Notes: a model not told the origin generated them from the letters alone. 64,000 bases of DNA from Roseibium sp. MMSF_3412 (GCF_030733265.1 NZ_JASHJI010000023.1:1-64000), one strand, 5' to 3'; positions 16,414 through 25,101 are shown, counted from the stretch's first letter. Numbers and translations are program-made.

Positions 16414-17226
16414 ATGAGCAAGAATGCAAAAATCAGAGACGAAGCCCGGGCCGTAACAGCCAGGCCGCCCGCCGTCATCCTGTGCGAGCCGCAGCTCGGG
16501 GAAAACATCGGCACGGCGGCGCGGGCCATGGCGAATTTCGGGTTGGTCGATTTGCGGATCGTCAACCCGCGCGACGGGTGGCCGAGTGAAAAGGCGCGGG
16601 CCGCCGCGAGCCGGGCCGACCACGTGATCGACAATGTCCAGGTCTTCGACAGTGTGGAGGCGGCCATTGCCGATCTCCAATTCGTCTATGCAACGACCGC
16701 GCGTTCGCGCGAGGTTCCCAAGCCCGTGCGCGGGCCCGGCGAGGCGGCGCTGAAGTCCGTTGAACTCGGCGAAAAGGGGCATGCGACCGGGTATCTTTTC
16801 GGCCGTGAACGCTGGGGCCTCAACAATGACGAAGTCGCACTGGCCGACGAAATCGTCACCTTGCCGGTTGACCCGGACTTTGCCTCTTTGAACATTGCCC
16901 AGGCAGTGCTTGTCTGCGCCTATGAATGGCGCAAGACCGCAACATCCGGCGCGCTTCCCTTCATCCTCTCGGAAGAAGAGCATCCCCCGGCGAAGAAGGA
17001 AGATGTCCTGCGCTTTTTCGAACATCTGGAAGGCGCGCTTGATGAGGTGACGTTCTTCCGTCCACCGGAGCGCCGGCCACACATGGTGCGCACGCTTCGC
17101 AACATTTTCCAGAAGGCAGAACTGACCGAGCAGGAGGTGCGTGCGCTGCGCGGCATCGTCGCCTCGCTGGAAAAGCGCGAGCCTCGGCCGCGCAAGGATC
17201 GTGGCGGTGAGGGACGTGGGGACTGA
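16414..17226 (+). CDS. trmJ: tRNA (cytidine/uridine-32-2'-O)-methyltransferase
   Basis: A 270-aa SPOUT-family RNA methyltransferase of the TrmJ type, which modifies the ribose of position 32 in the tRNA anticodon loop using SAM. Visible motifs are LCEPQLGENIGTAARAMANF (motif 1), YLFGRERWGLNNDEVALAD (motif 2) and SLNIAQAVLVCAYEW (motif 3, trefoil knot). A C-terminal region with RRPHMVRTLRNIFQKAELTE is family-typical. The ATG at 16414 is the first start consistent with family length; the longer frame to 16249 runs inside the LysR gene. It overlaps murI by about 20 bp and probably forms an operon with it. Confidence 0.92.
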   Translation: MSKNAKIRDEARAVTARPPAVILCEPQLGENIGTAARAMANFGLVDLRIVNPRDGWPSEKARAAASRADHVIDNVQVFDSVEAAIADLQFVYATTARSREVPKPVRGPGEAALKSVELGEKGHATGYLFGRERWGLNNDEVALADEIVTLPVDPDFASLNIAQAVLVCAYEWRKTATSGALPFILSEEEHPPAKKEDVLRFFEHLEGALDEVTFFRPPERRPHMVRTLRNIFQKAELTEQEVRALRGIVASLEKREPRPRKDRGGEGRGD

Positions 17227-18037
17227 GAGCGACAAGACACTCGGCGACGGGCCGGTGTTGATCTTCGATTCCGGTCTTGGCGGCCTTACAGTCCTGCGCG
17301 AGGCGCGCTATCTGCTGCCCTACGAAACCCTGCTTTACGTGGCAGACGACGCCGCTTTTCCAATCGGCCGCTGGGCCGAGGAAGATCTCAAGGCCCACCT
17401 GCTGTCGCTGTTTGCGAACCTGATCGCAAAACACCGCCCGAAGGCGGTGGTGATTGCCTGCAACACGGCGTTTACGCTGGCCGGCGAGGCGCTGCGCAAG
17501 GCCCATCAAAAAACGCCCTTCGTCGGAACGGTTCCGGCAATCAAGCCGGCGGCGGAACAGACATCCTCGGGACTGATTTCGGTCCTGGCAACGCCCGGGA
17601 CTGTGCGCAGAACCTATACGCGCAGCCTGATCGACAGCTTTGCCAGCCAGTGCCATGTGCGCCTGGTCGGGTCCGACATGCTGGCAGAACTCTCCGAACA
17701 GCACCTGCGCGGTGAGGATGTCACTGACGAAGCGCTGCTCGCCGAGATCACCGACTGTTTCCTGGAGCAGGACGACAGGCGCACCGATATCGTGGTGCTT
17801 GCGTGCACGCACTACCCGTTCCTGGCAAACCGTTTCCGGAAAATCGCACCTTGGCCGGTCGACTGGCTGGACCCGGCCGAAGCGATCGCGCGCCAGCTGG
17901 TCCGTGTTTTGGAAGGCAACGCGGCGCGCGCGCCGTCTGGTGAAGCGGACCGTGCCCTGTTCACGTCCGATCCGCAGGATCCAGGATTGTCGCGGCTTCT
18001 GGTGGGCTTCGGGCTGACGCTTGTTCGCACCGGTTGA
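17207..18037 (+). CDS. murI: Glutamate racemase
   Basis: A 276-aa enzyme that interconverts L- and D-glutamate for peptidoglycan precursor synthesis in the cytoplasm. Catalytic cysteines are visible in VVIACNTAF (C85) and VVLACTHYPF (C200). The N-terminal FDSGLGGLTVL motif carries the conserved acid and serine, and TVPAIKPAA is also conserved. No ATG fits; the GTG at 17207 is chosen because AAGGA lies eight bases upstream, with GTG 17201 and 17216 as alternatives. It overlaps the trmJ 3' end. Confidence 0.92.
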   Translation: MRDVGTESDKTLGDGPVLIFDSGLGGLTVLREARYLLPYETLLYVADDAAFPIGRWAEEDLKAHLLSLFANLIAKHRPKAVVIACNTAFTLAGEALRKAHQKTPFVGTVPAIKPAAEQTSSGLISVLATPGTVRRTYTRSLIDSFASQCHVRLVGSDMLAELSEQHLRGEDVTDEALLAEITDCFLEQDDRRTDIVVLACTHYPFLANRFRKIAPWPVDWLDPAEAIARQLVRVLEGNAARAPSGEADRALFTSDPQDPGLSRLLVGFGLTLVRTG

Positions 18038-18049
18038 CCGGAAAGCGTT

Positions 18050-19846
18050 CTATGCGGCGAGGCTTCTGACGACTATGCCGTCGTCGGAGCGTTTGGCCGC
18101 GAGCTTGAGACTGCTGATCTCGTCGTTGAGCGCATCCGGGCGCAGTGTCAGTCCCCTGGACAGGCTGAGGATTGAAATGGAACACTGCAGCAGCGGAAAC
18201 TGGCGGGTCGTGCCGAAGCGGTCCTGAGCTTCCATGTAGCCCTGTTCGCGGTGGACCGGTTCGTAAAAGCTCTCCACGTCGTCGCGGAAGGCGCGCTTTA
18301 GTGCAAGCATGCGGGCGGCGACGTCTGTCTGGTCCATTTGCTGAAATCCGGCGAAAAAGTCATCCCCGCCGATGTGGCCGTGAAATGTGCCTGTTCCGGA
18401 GACATGCCGTTGCAGCAATTCGCTGAACAGAATGATGGCGCGGTCGCCCTGCTTGTAGCCGTAAGTGTCGTTGAAGGGTTTGAAATTGTCGAAGTCGAGG
18501 TAACACAGATGACGCTCATGGGAGCCCTTGCGGGCGGCTTCCGCGATGTAGCGCGTGACAGCGCTGTTGCCGGGGAGACGGGACAGGGGATTCTGGTCCT
18601 GGGCCTCCTGAAGACGCTTTTCGTGAATGATCTTCAAAAGCGAGGTTGCAGACAGAAAACCTGCGTAGTGAAAGTTCTCGGTGAGGATGATTCCGTCGGA
18701 GTTGATCGACGAGGCAAATGTCACCAGCAGCATGTCGGCATTGGAATTGATGTCGGCGATCGGGCATGCGCGCACGAACGGCCTTATCGGGGCGTCCGGA
18801 TCCAGATGCGGCTTCTCATCGGTGTTTGTGCCCGAATAGAGATACTTTTTCAGATCCCGTTCATGGACAAAACCGCGCGGTTCCTGATTGTCGTCGACAA
18901 CCGGGATGGCATTTCCCTCCTGGTTGTGCACGACCATGTCCAGAAGCTCTCCCATGGAGGCCTGAAGACTGATCGTCGGCAGCTGGATCAGTTCGCCGCG
19001 TATCCTGTCCTGTTCACTGCGACGGTTCAAACCGGAATCCGGCCGTCGCAAATGGTCGTAGAACAGCTTCACCGAGGCCGGTCTGGAGATCGGCGCGGCG
19101 ACGAACGCACCCTGTACAAGATCGCAGCCGATATCCCTGCAGGCCTTGAATTCCCGCTCTGTTTCAGTGCCTTGCGCAATCACGCGGGCGCCGAGAACGT
19201 GGGCAAGATTTGCCACCGTCGTCACGAAAAGCTTCCGGCGCGGATCGCTGTCCACATTGGCGAGGAAGAACCGGTCTATCTTGACGTAGTCGGGCGAAAG
19301 ATCGTGCAGCATTCTCAGTTCAGAGGACGCTTGCCCGAACTCCACGAGTGCGATCATGAAGCCCGCGTCGCGCAAGTCATCCACGGCAACATCAACACCG
19401 TCGGCGACGGTGTGCCTGTAGCGCTCTGAAAATGCGAAGCAGATCTGGTGGGTCTTAAGGCCGGCATCAGCGACCTTCGCCGCAAACACCGACCCCGGAT
19501 GAGGCTGCTGTCCGAGGTCCCGCCCGTCCAGTTTGAAAAAGAGCTTCGTACCCTGGGCGATGCGGAGTTTCTTGAAGCTGGAGAGGACCTTCTCAAAGAG
19601 CAGGACATTCAATTCGGCCAGAAAACCCCGCTCGAAGGCGATCTCGGTCATCATTTCGAATGTGCCGGTTGTGGTTCCGTCGGCGATCTGCGGCTGGGCA
19701 TCGTAACCGTAGACAACGCCGGTTCCTATGTCGGCAATCGGCTGCAGCTCGAAATCAACCTGGTTGCAACAGGCGTCGGCAGACCGCAATTCGGTCAGCG
19801 AGCTATCCGGGCCCGTATCCTGCGGAGGATTGATATTGGCGTGCAT
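18050..19846 (-). CDS. Degenerate EAL - CBS - GGDEF signalling protein
   Basis: A 598-aa cytoplasmic protein. The N-terminal EAL-like domain (about residues 30-265) has lost catalytic residues: the EAL signature reads GYDAQPQ, and the later motif reads VDDLRDAGFMIALVEFGQA. A CBS pair follows (about 285-400; LQASMGELLDMVVHNQEGNA). The C-terminal GGDEF domain has LSRLPGN, YLDFDNFKPFNDTYGYKQGD and signature HIGGDDF, which keeps the acidic pair and may make cyclic di-GMP. The EAL part is thus probably a sensor or binding domain. ATG 19846 has AGGA six bases upstream; the longer frame needs a TTG. Convergent with murI, 12 bp apart. Confidence 0.85.
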   Translation of the reverse strand: MHANINPPQDTGPDSSLTELRSADACCNQVDFELQPIADIGTGVVYGYDAQPQIADGTTTGTFEMMTEIAFERGFLAELNVLLFEKVLSSFKKLRIAQGTKLFFKLDGRDLGQQPHPGSVFAAKVADAGLKTHQICFAFSERYRHTVADGVDVAVDDLRDAGFMIALVEFGQASSELRMLHDLSPDYVKIDRFFLANVDSDPRRKLFVTTVANLAHVLGARVIAQGTETEREFKACRDIGCDLVQGAFVAAPISRPASVKLFYDHLRRPDSGLNRRSEQDRIRGELIQLPTISLQASMGELLDMVVHNQEGNAIPVVDDNQEPRGFVHERDLKKYLYSGTNTDEKPHLDPDAPIRPFVRACPIADINSNADMLLVTFASSINSDGIILTENFHYAGFLSATSLLKIIHEKRLQEAQDQNPLSRLPGNSAVTRYIAEAARKGSHERHLCYLDFDNFKPFNDTYGYKQGDRAIILFSELLQRHVSGTGTFHGHIGGDDFFAGFQQMDQTDVAARMLALKRAFRDDVESFYEPVHREQGYMEAQDRFGTTRQFPLLQCSISILSLSRGLTLRPDALNDEISSLKLAAKRSDDGIVVRSLAA

Positions 19847-20465
19847 GTTGGATCCTGGAAACAAGCCAGGGGCGCAAGAGCCCGACTTACGTAATCTATG
19901 ACCTCAATTGCCACTGATATTAATATCCATGGTTGCAGGGTCGATTGCATAGTGAAAAATTGCAATTAATTTTTCCTAAATGTATGCATTGTTTTTCCGT
20001 TACGGCCGTTTTCGATCACGAGACCGCTTATCAAGCATCTGATATCGATTGTCTTTCGGTCACTTATTTTTGTCTGTTGAGGCTGCTTGCAATGCATGTT
20101 TATGGAGCTCTTGCAGGCGGACTTGTGGAAAATTTGCCAGCTGGATGCTGTTTTCAGCAGCCCCAGGTGCTTCGAATGGGTGGTCGGAAAGCATTCGGCC
20201 GGCGGCCGCGCGCACACGTCAGAAGGCCTTGGTTCCCCTGCATGAGGCGCAAGTGGACAACCGGCGTTGACATTTCGGGGCGATCGCTGTATCTCCGCGC
20301 GGTCCGGCGGGCTTTTGTCTTCCGGATCTACGCACCCGTGGGTGTTCAGCCGGCGCCGCTTGTTGAACCCCTGTCGATCCGGGCTTGGAGGCAGTCGCCT
20401 TGGGAACGGATAAAGGAGGGCGCGTTTCCTTTTAGAACAACAACGCGAATTCAAAGGAAACCGCG
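19847..20465. other. Divergent intergenic region before rpsD
   Basis: About 620 bp with no supported gene; an open frame through it (19933-20640) runs into rpsD in another frame and is rejected. It holds a 12-bp palindrome GATATTAATATC (19916-19927) near the EAL-GGDEF start, and the rpsD promoter and leader. Confidence 0.6.
20267..20295 (+). promoter_or_regulatory. Sigma70-type promoter of rpsD
   Basis: TTGACA at 20267-20272, a 17-bp spacer, and TATCTC at 20290-20295. This is the best consensus match in the 600-bp region upstream of rpsD and predicts a leader of about 165 nt, long enough for a regulatory structure. Confidence 0.7.
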
Positions 20466-21083
20466 ATGTCAAAGCGCCACAGCGTTAAATACAAACTCGA
20501 CCGCCGGATGGGCGAAAACATCTGGGGTCGTCCGAAGAGCCCGGCCAACAAGCGTGAATATGGCCCCGGCCAGCACGGTCAGCGCCGCAAGGGCAAACTG
20601 TCCGACTTCGGTGTTCAGCTCCGCGCAAAGCAGAAGCTGAAAGGCTACTACGGCAACATCTCCGAAAAGCAGTTCCGCAAGGTTTATGCCGAAGCGTCCC
20701 GTCTGAAGGGCGACACCTCGGAAAACCTGATCGGCCTTCTGGAGCGCCGTCTTGATGCGATCATCTACCGCGCCAAGTTCGTTCCGACCGTCTTTGCGGC
20801 CCGTCAGTTCATCAACCATGGCCACATCAAGGTCAATGGCAAGCGCGTCAACATCCCGAGCTACCAGTTGCGCCCGGGCGACGTCGTCGAAGTGCGTGAG
20901 CGTTCCAAGCAGCTCGCGCTGGTTCTGGAAGCCGTTCAGTCCGCTGAGCGCGACGTTCCGGACTATGTCGATGCCGATCATTCCAAGATGACCGCTACCT
21001 ACAGCCGCGTTCCCTCGTTCGCCGACGTACCGTACCCGGTACAGATGGAACCGAACCTGGTTGTCGAGTTCTATTCGCGCTAA
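20466..21083 (+). CDS. rpsD: 30S ribosomal protein S4
   Basis: A 205-aa primary 16S rRNA-binding protein of the small subunit. It starts MSKRHSVKYKLDRRMGENIW and carries the S4 RNA-binding domain (LERRLDAIIYRAKFVPTVFA, then FINHGHIKVNGKRVNIPSYQ). Full family length. AAAGGA lies eight bases before the ATG. It has its own promoter about 170 bp upstream and a strong terminator, so it is monocistronic here, apart from the alpha operon position it has in enterobacteria. Confidence 0.98.
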   Translation: MSKRHSVKYKLDRRMGENIWGRPKSPANKREYGPGQHGQRRKGKLSDFGVQLRAKQKLKGYYGNISEKQFRKVYAEASRLKGDTSENLIGLLERRLDAIIYRAKFVPTVFAARQFINHGHIKVNGKRVNIPSYQLRPGDVVEVRERSKQLALVLEAVQSAERDVPDYVDADHSKMTATYSRVPSFADVPYPVQMEPNLVVEFYSR

Positions 21084-21107
21084 TCAGCGCCGAATATGGT
21101 TCTGGAG

Positions 21108-21134
21108 AGGCCCGCCCATTGGCGGGCCTTTTCG
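21108..21134 (+). terminator. rpsD terminator
   Basis: Stem AGGCCCGCC/GGCGGGCCT around CATT, then TTTTCGTTTG, 25 bp after the rpsD stop. Confidence 0.9.
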
Positions 21135-21165
21135 TTTGTCTGGTCGGGTGCTTACCTGGCGAGCA

Positions 21166-21915
21166 TCACCGCAACACGGTCCGGTGTGCGCCAGGATTTT
21201 CAATCAAAACGGCTGCAGCGCCCTTTTGCCCGCTTGAGCGGCGGGCAATTCGTCCCGCTTTCCTGTGCTGGAATTCGAGCACCGTATAGGGCCGCTGCCA
21301 GAGCCATTCGCGGTTTTCAACCGCATTGACCTCCGGAACGGGGGTGGCCTCGTCGGTAAATGCGAAGAAATACAGGCAGAAATCGAAATCGGGCACATCC
21401 TGGCGTGACAGATACCGCATGCCGAGTTCATCCCGGCAGGTTCTGAACTCTGCGTCCAGATCATCGGTGCGCAGCGTGATCAGGCCAAGACGTGCACCGC
21501 CGCCAAGAGGCTGGGCTTCGTCGCCCTTGCGGGTGAGCGGGTTGCCGCCGAACGTATGCTGGATCAGCTCAATTGTGTTGCCTTGCGGATCTGCCAGATG
21601 GCTCATATAGGCAATGTCGCGAAACTGGTTCGGAGCGGTAACCTCTATCCCTCTGGCGCGCAGTTGCCGGTGTGCGCAGTCGAGGTCGGGGAGGGTGATG
21701 GCGATTTTCCAGTAGCGGTCGTTCCTGTCTGTCCGATAGGGCGCAGAATCGGTGCTGGCCGCGAATTCAAGCCGGGCATTCTCGCCGCCATAGCCAACAG
21801 CGACAGCGGAGGTATCCTCCATGCTCCGCATGCCAAGGATGTCGCAGTAAAATGCGGCGAGGCCGTCCGGGTCTGAAACGGTCAGTGCAAGAGCGGCGAT
21901 TTTCGGGAGTGGCAT
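21166..21915 (-). CDS. VOC-family (glyoxalase-like) protein
   Basis: A 249-aa protein with two vicinal-oxygen-chelate modules. The first (about 5-120) has IAALALTVSDPDGLAAFYCD and SHLADPQGNTIELIQ; the second (from about 140) has LGLITLRTDDLDAEFRTCRD and FCLYFFAFTDEATPVPEVNA. The latter text resembles the lactoylglutathione lyase group. Metal ligands and substrate cannot be fixed from sequence alone. It is followed by the SigZ-like gene upstream on the same strand; the 36-bp gap suggests they may be cotranscribed. Confidence 0.8.
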   Translation of the reverse strand: MPLPKIAALALTVSDPDGLAAFYCDILGMRSMEDTSAVAVGYGGENARLEFAASTDSAPYRTDRNDRYWKIAITLPDLDCAHRQLRARGIEVTAPNQFRDIAYMSHLADPQGNTIELIQHTFGGNPLTRKGDEAQPLGGGARLGLITLRTDDLDAEFRTCRDELGMRYLSRQDVPDFDFCLYFFAFTDEATPVPEVNAVENREWLWQRPYTVLEFQHRKAGRIARRSSGQKGAAAVLIENPGAHRTVLR

Positions 21916-21951
21916 GGGGCGAGATTCCCGGGAAGGTTTGGCTGGTTGACG

Positions 21952-22545
21952 TCAGTCCGGTTTGCAGTCGTTACAGCTGGCTGCCTTGCTTTGATAAGCC
22001 ATGACGTTGCCGCGGCTATCCAGGGAAAAATCGCAGCAATCCTGAAAGAGCCGCAGCAGCTTGGCGCGACTGCTCTGCACGCGCGACTTGAGCGTTGAGT
22101 AGCTGATGCCGAGTTGTTCGGCTGTTACTTTCTGGGACGCACCCTCCAGTTCGATCTTTCGCAGCAGATAAGCTGCTTCTTCCGGCAACGCGTTGATAAA
22201 GGTTGCCACGCAGTCTTCAAGAATGTGTTTCCCGTATTCGTTGTCCTGCTCGTACCACAGATCAGTCTGACTTACCGGAACATCGACCTTCTTTCGGCGG
22301 TAAAAATCAATGATGGCGTTGTTGGCGATCTGAAAAAGCCATGCCCTGAGACTTTTGACGTCCTTGAGCGTGTCCAGGTTCCTGTGGGTCTTCAGGAGAA
22401 TGTCCTGCAGCACTTCTTCCGCATCAGCAGGATTTGAAATCCTGGAGTTTAGAAATGCGGACAGCGCGGCGCGATATTCGGTCCAAACGGTTGCAAGGTC
22501 CCGATGCGGGGTCGTGTGCTTGTCGTTCGAGGTTGGTGTCACCAT
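21952..22545 (-). CDS. SigZ-like ECF sigma factor
   Basis: A 197-aa RNA polymerase sigma factor. Region 2 is WTEYRAALSAFLNSRISNPA to SLRAWLFQIANNAIIDFYRR; region 4 is LPEEAAYLLRKIELEGASQK followed by AEQLGISYSTLKSRVQSSRA. The tail (FSLDSRGNVMAYQSKAASCNDC) ends in a CxxC pair, as in the SigZ family. The ATG at 22545 is preferred over a TTG at 22626. The gene is divergent from a glutathione S-transferase at 22667 across 121 bp and upstream of a VOC protein on its own strand. No anti-sigma gene is adjacent, so control may act through the cysteine tail; that is inference. Confidence 0.85.
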   Translation of the reverse strand: MVTPTSNDKHTTPHRDLATVWTEYRAALSAFLNSRISNPADAEEVLQDILLKTHRNLDTLKDVKSLRAWLFQIANNAIIDFYRRKKVDVPVSQTDLWYEQDNEYGKHILEDCVATFINALPEEAAYLLRKIELEGASQKVTAEQLGISYSTLKSRVQSSRAKLLRLFQDCCDFSLDSRGNVMAYQSKAASCNDCKPD

Positions 22546-22666
22546 AATTTTCGCCTGAAAAAATCGTACATTTTCAATGATTTGCGAAATTTTCGTCGGA
22601 TTGGTTCGTCTTTTTCGCGCGGCCAACGTCTAACAGGTCGAACATCAATAGAAAAGGATCGACACC

Positions 22667-23377
22667 ATGATCAAGATTGTCAGTTTTAAGATCTGTCCGT
22701 TTGTGCAACGCGTCACCGCCATGCTCGAAGCAAAGAATATGGCGTATGAGATTGAATACATAGACCTGAAAAACAAGCCCGACTGGTTCCTGGAAGTTTC
22801 CCCCGTCGGACAGGTTCCGGTTCTTATTGCAGCAGATGGAACCGCTCTTTTTGAATCGGATGCGATCGTTGAATACATAGATGAAATCGCACCGCCCTTG
22901 CTGGAAGATCTTTCAGCGGAAGAGCGTGCGGTCAATCGTGCCTGGAGTTATCTAGCCTCGAAACACTACCTGGTTCAGTGCAGCACTATGCAAGCACCGG
23001 ACAAAAACGTTTTGGATGAACGCGTCGCAAAGCTCGGCAAGTCATTTGCACGTGCCGAAAACCGGCTGGGTCATGGCCCGTATTTCGCCGGAGACAGGCT
23101 CGGCAATGTCGATATGGCGTGGTTGCCTCTTCTGCACCGCGCTTCGATCGTTGAACAGGTGAGCGGCTACGATATGTTGAGTGCGTTTCCAAAGGTCAAA
23201 GCCTGGCAACGTGTTCTCATGAATACCGGAATCCCGGAAAAGTCCGTTCCGGGAGATTTCGTCCGGAAGTTCTCGGATTTTTATCTTTCAGATCGGACCT
23301 GGCTGGGGAGGGGGGCGAACGAGAACGAGCGGCCGCCGGAAGCTCCAAGCGGTAACGCCGGCGGTGGCTGCGGCTGA
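22667..23377 (+). CDS. Glutathione S-transferase-like protein
   Basis: A 236-aa protein. The N-terminal thioredoxin-fold domain has SFKICPFVQRVTAMLEAKNM, with Cys10 at the omega/DHAR active position, and PVGQVPVLIAADGTALFESD (cis-proline and glutathione-binding ES). The all-helical C-terminal domain includes GPYFAGDRLGNVDMAWLPLL. The tail is low-complexity and ends GNAGGGCG, a cysteine near the terminus that ordinary GSTs lack. It is divergent from the SigZ-like gene, which also ends in cysteines, suggesting a thiol-linked pair. Confidence 0.85.
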   Translation: MIKIVSFKICPFVQRVTAMLEAKNMAYEIEYIDLKNKPDWFLEVSPVGQVPVLIAADGTALFESDAIVEYIDEIAPPLLEDLSAEERAVNRAWSYLASKHYLVQCSTMQAPDKNVLDERVAKLGKSFARAENRLGHGPYFAGDRLGNVDMAWLPLLHRASIVEQVSGYDMLSAFPKVKAWQRVLMNTGIPEKSVPGDFVRKFSDFYLSDRTWLGRGANENERPPEAPSGNAGGGCG

Positions 23378-23392
23378 TGCCGAGCCGGCTAC

Positions 23393-23418
23393 ACCCGGCC
23401 GATATGTATCGGCCGGGT
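23393..23418. terminator. Bidirectional hairpin between convergent genes
   Basis: Perfect 12-bp stem ACCCGGCCGATA/TATCGGCCGGGT with a 2-nt centre, between the GST stop (23377) and the next stop (23425). There is no T-run, so termination is inferred from position. Confidence 0.6.
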
Positions 23419-23424
23419 CAGCTG

Positions 23425-23952
23425 TCAGCAAGCGCCCGTCTTCACCAGTGCGGTCGCGCCGGAAGAAAGAGCCGCGGTCACCGACTTCCCGTTGTTGCTG
23501 AATGTAACCGACGCCCCCTCGATCTCCGATCCGGAAACGGTGATTTCGCGTCCGCCAGCGGTGTCGTCGACATCGATCGTGAACGCGATTTTTGCGCCCG
23601 GCTGCAGCTCGGCTATGGAAAGCGTGACCGCGTTGTCGCCGTCCCTGACCTTCGTGATGGCGGCAAGCGACTGGGCACCGCTGACAATCTCAAGAGGCTG
23701 GAAAACCTCGACACCGGCACCGGCGCCGGTCGTGTCGAAAATCAGGCCCGCCTTTGAGCCGGAAATGTCGAGGACAAGCTCCGATGCGCCGATCGGGCAA
23801 CTGCCGACATTCTCGAAGGTGAATCTGTCCTTCGGTGCGCCTTCGTCAAAGCGCACGGATATGTCCGCATTTGCGGATGTTGCCAAGATCGCCATGAACA
23901 TGAATGCGGCGGCGCAGCCTGCGGCCCGGTCGATCGTCACTCTGGGTGCCAT
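23425..23952 (-). CDS. Secreted protein (aggregation-factor-core-like)
   Basis: A 175-aa protein with a signal peptide (RAAGCAAAFMFMAILATSAN, cleavage near ANA-DIS). The mature chain is beta-rich: ISVRFDEGAPKDRFTFENVG, CPIGASELVLDISGSKAGLI, then a DTTGAGAGVEVF turn and IAFTIDVDDTAGG near the end. Proteins of this kind are often annotated as aggregation factor core-like in marine alphaproteobacteria; the biochemical role is unknown. Two cysteines (one in VGSCPIG, one at the C-terminus) could form a disulfide. The ATG at 23952 is chosen because the extension to 24009 adds a basic non-signal leader. Confidence 0.6.
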   Translation of the reverse strand: MAPRVTIDRAAGCAAAFMFMAILATSANADISVRFDEGAPKDRFTFENVGSCPIGASELVLDISGSKAGLIFDTTGAGAGVEVFQPLEIVSGAQSLAAITKVRDGDNAVTLSIAELQPGAKIAFTIDVDDTAGGREITVSGSEIEGASVTFSNNGKSVTAALSSGATALVKTGAC

Positions 23953-24130
23953 GTTATCCCTTCTCCTTCGATTTGCTCTGTGCGATTGAAACTCCCTCCT
24001 GTTACGCAACTGAGCCGCCGATGGTTCGAGAATTCGTGAAAACCGAAAGGTCTGGATGAAAAATCAAAGAAGTCAGCATCTTAGGGCGTTACAAAACTCG
24101 TGCATCGTGAATGCCGCGCCGGTCTGCACG

Positions 24131-24155
24131 AAAAACGGCGGGCGCGCTGCCCGCC
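24131..24155 (-). terminator. Terminator of the Gmad2-LysM gene
   Basis: Stem GGCGGGC/GCCCGCC with a 5-nt loop, followed on the minus strand by GTTTTTCG, 66 bp after the stop. Confidence 0.75.
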
Positions 24156-24220
24156 ACGCGCTGTTGCAAAGATGCCAACGGCAACTGGACAGGCAATCCG
24201 GAACCGGTTGCCGCGTGCCC

Positions 24221-24709
24221 TCAGATGTCGTTGCGCGGTATTCGCAAGAGCTGGCCGGGAAAGATCACGTTCGGGTCGCTTAAGATGTGCCGGTTCGCTT
24301 CGAAGATCGGCTGGAAATTCGAGTTCCCGTATTGCTGCTGCGCAATCTGGGAGAGCGTGTCGCCCGGCTGGACCGTATAGGGCTGCCAGCCGCCGTAGCC
24401 GGGCAGGATCTTCGGTCCGAAAAGGACCGGGATGACGACGGAGGGACCGTTTTCATTCCCGGTGTCGTCCGCCAGCGTCAGGAAGAGCCTGTTGAGCTGG
24501 AACGTGTTTGTGTCCGGGATGTCGATCGACGCCTGAAACTGCCGCAGGCCGAGCGAGCCGACATTGGTGAAGGACGAATATTCATCATGCCCTTCCGACA
24601 CACGGATCGTCAGTGTGCCTTCGAAAGCGGCGGCGTTGCCGGCTATCATGATCGTCGAACCAACCAGATCGAACGGCTGTGGCTGCTGAATGTCGAGTGT
24701 GACCGTCAT
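24221..24709 (-). CDS. Gmad2-like and LysM domain protein
   Basis: A 162-aa protein. Residues 1-95 match Gmad2-type immunoglobulin-like domains (TVTLDIQQPQPFDLVGSTIM, IRVSEGHDEYSSF, ASIDIP). Residues 108-160 are one LysM domain (YTVQPGDTLSQIAQQQYGNS, then NRHILSDPNVIFPGQLLRIP), which binds peptidoglycan or chitin-like glycans. No signal peptide is visible. The ATG at 24709 has GAGGG seven bases upstream, so a missed N-terminus is unlikely. Export, if any, would be by an unusual route. Confidence 0.8.
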   Translation of the reverse strand: MTVTLDIQQPQPFDLVGSTIMIAGNAAAFEGTLTIRVSEGHDEYSSFTNVGSLGLRQFQASIDIPDTNTFQLNRLFLTLADDTGNENGPSVVIPVLFGPKILPGYGGWQPYTVQPGDTLSQIAQQQYGNSNFQPIFEANRHILSDPNVIFPGQLLRIPRNDI

Positions 24710-25101
24710 TTCGAAACCCTCCCATGCCGCGCTGCCCGAACCAGGATTTTGTCTTCATGGGCAGGCTTGGAAAAGCGTACACCGGCATTGCGTGACCTGA
24801 ACAGGTGCAACTCAATTTGCTACTTAGAATAGAAATCAGACAGGAAAAATCAAATTTACCAAATTCCTTAGAAGCTTGGATGCCGAAATTTATAGATCAC
24901 TTGATGAATTGCAAAATTATCTTAATTATTTTGTTTATTTAAATAAATAACCTTAGGTCATCTTCTGGTTGTTGAGGGGGTTGAATTTGTCTTTGTTGTG
25001 TTTGGCCGTTGTTTTCGTCAAGTTTTAGCCATAGCCTGATATCGTTTATTTGTCACTTGTTGATGTTGCGGGTTGCTTCCTTGGCTGAAGTCGTTGTGCT
25101 G
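24710..25101. other. AT-rich promoter region before the subtilase pair
   Basis: About 390 bp with no gene and a marked fall in GC at roughly 24830-25060. It includes a perfect 14-bp palindrome TTTATTTAAATAAA (24934-24947). The base composition differs from the surroundings and resembles a silencer-bound promoter; this is inference. Confidence 0.55.

Noticed and set aside
19933..20640. A 235-aa open frame ending inside rpsD
   Set aside because: It is out of frame with rpsD, includes the rpsD promoter, and shows no domain.
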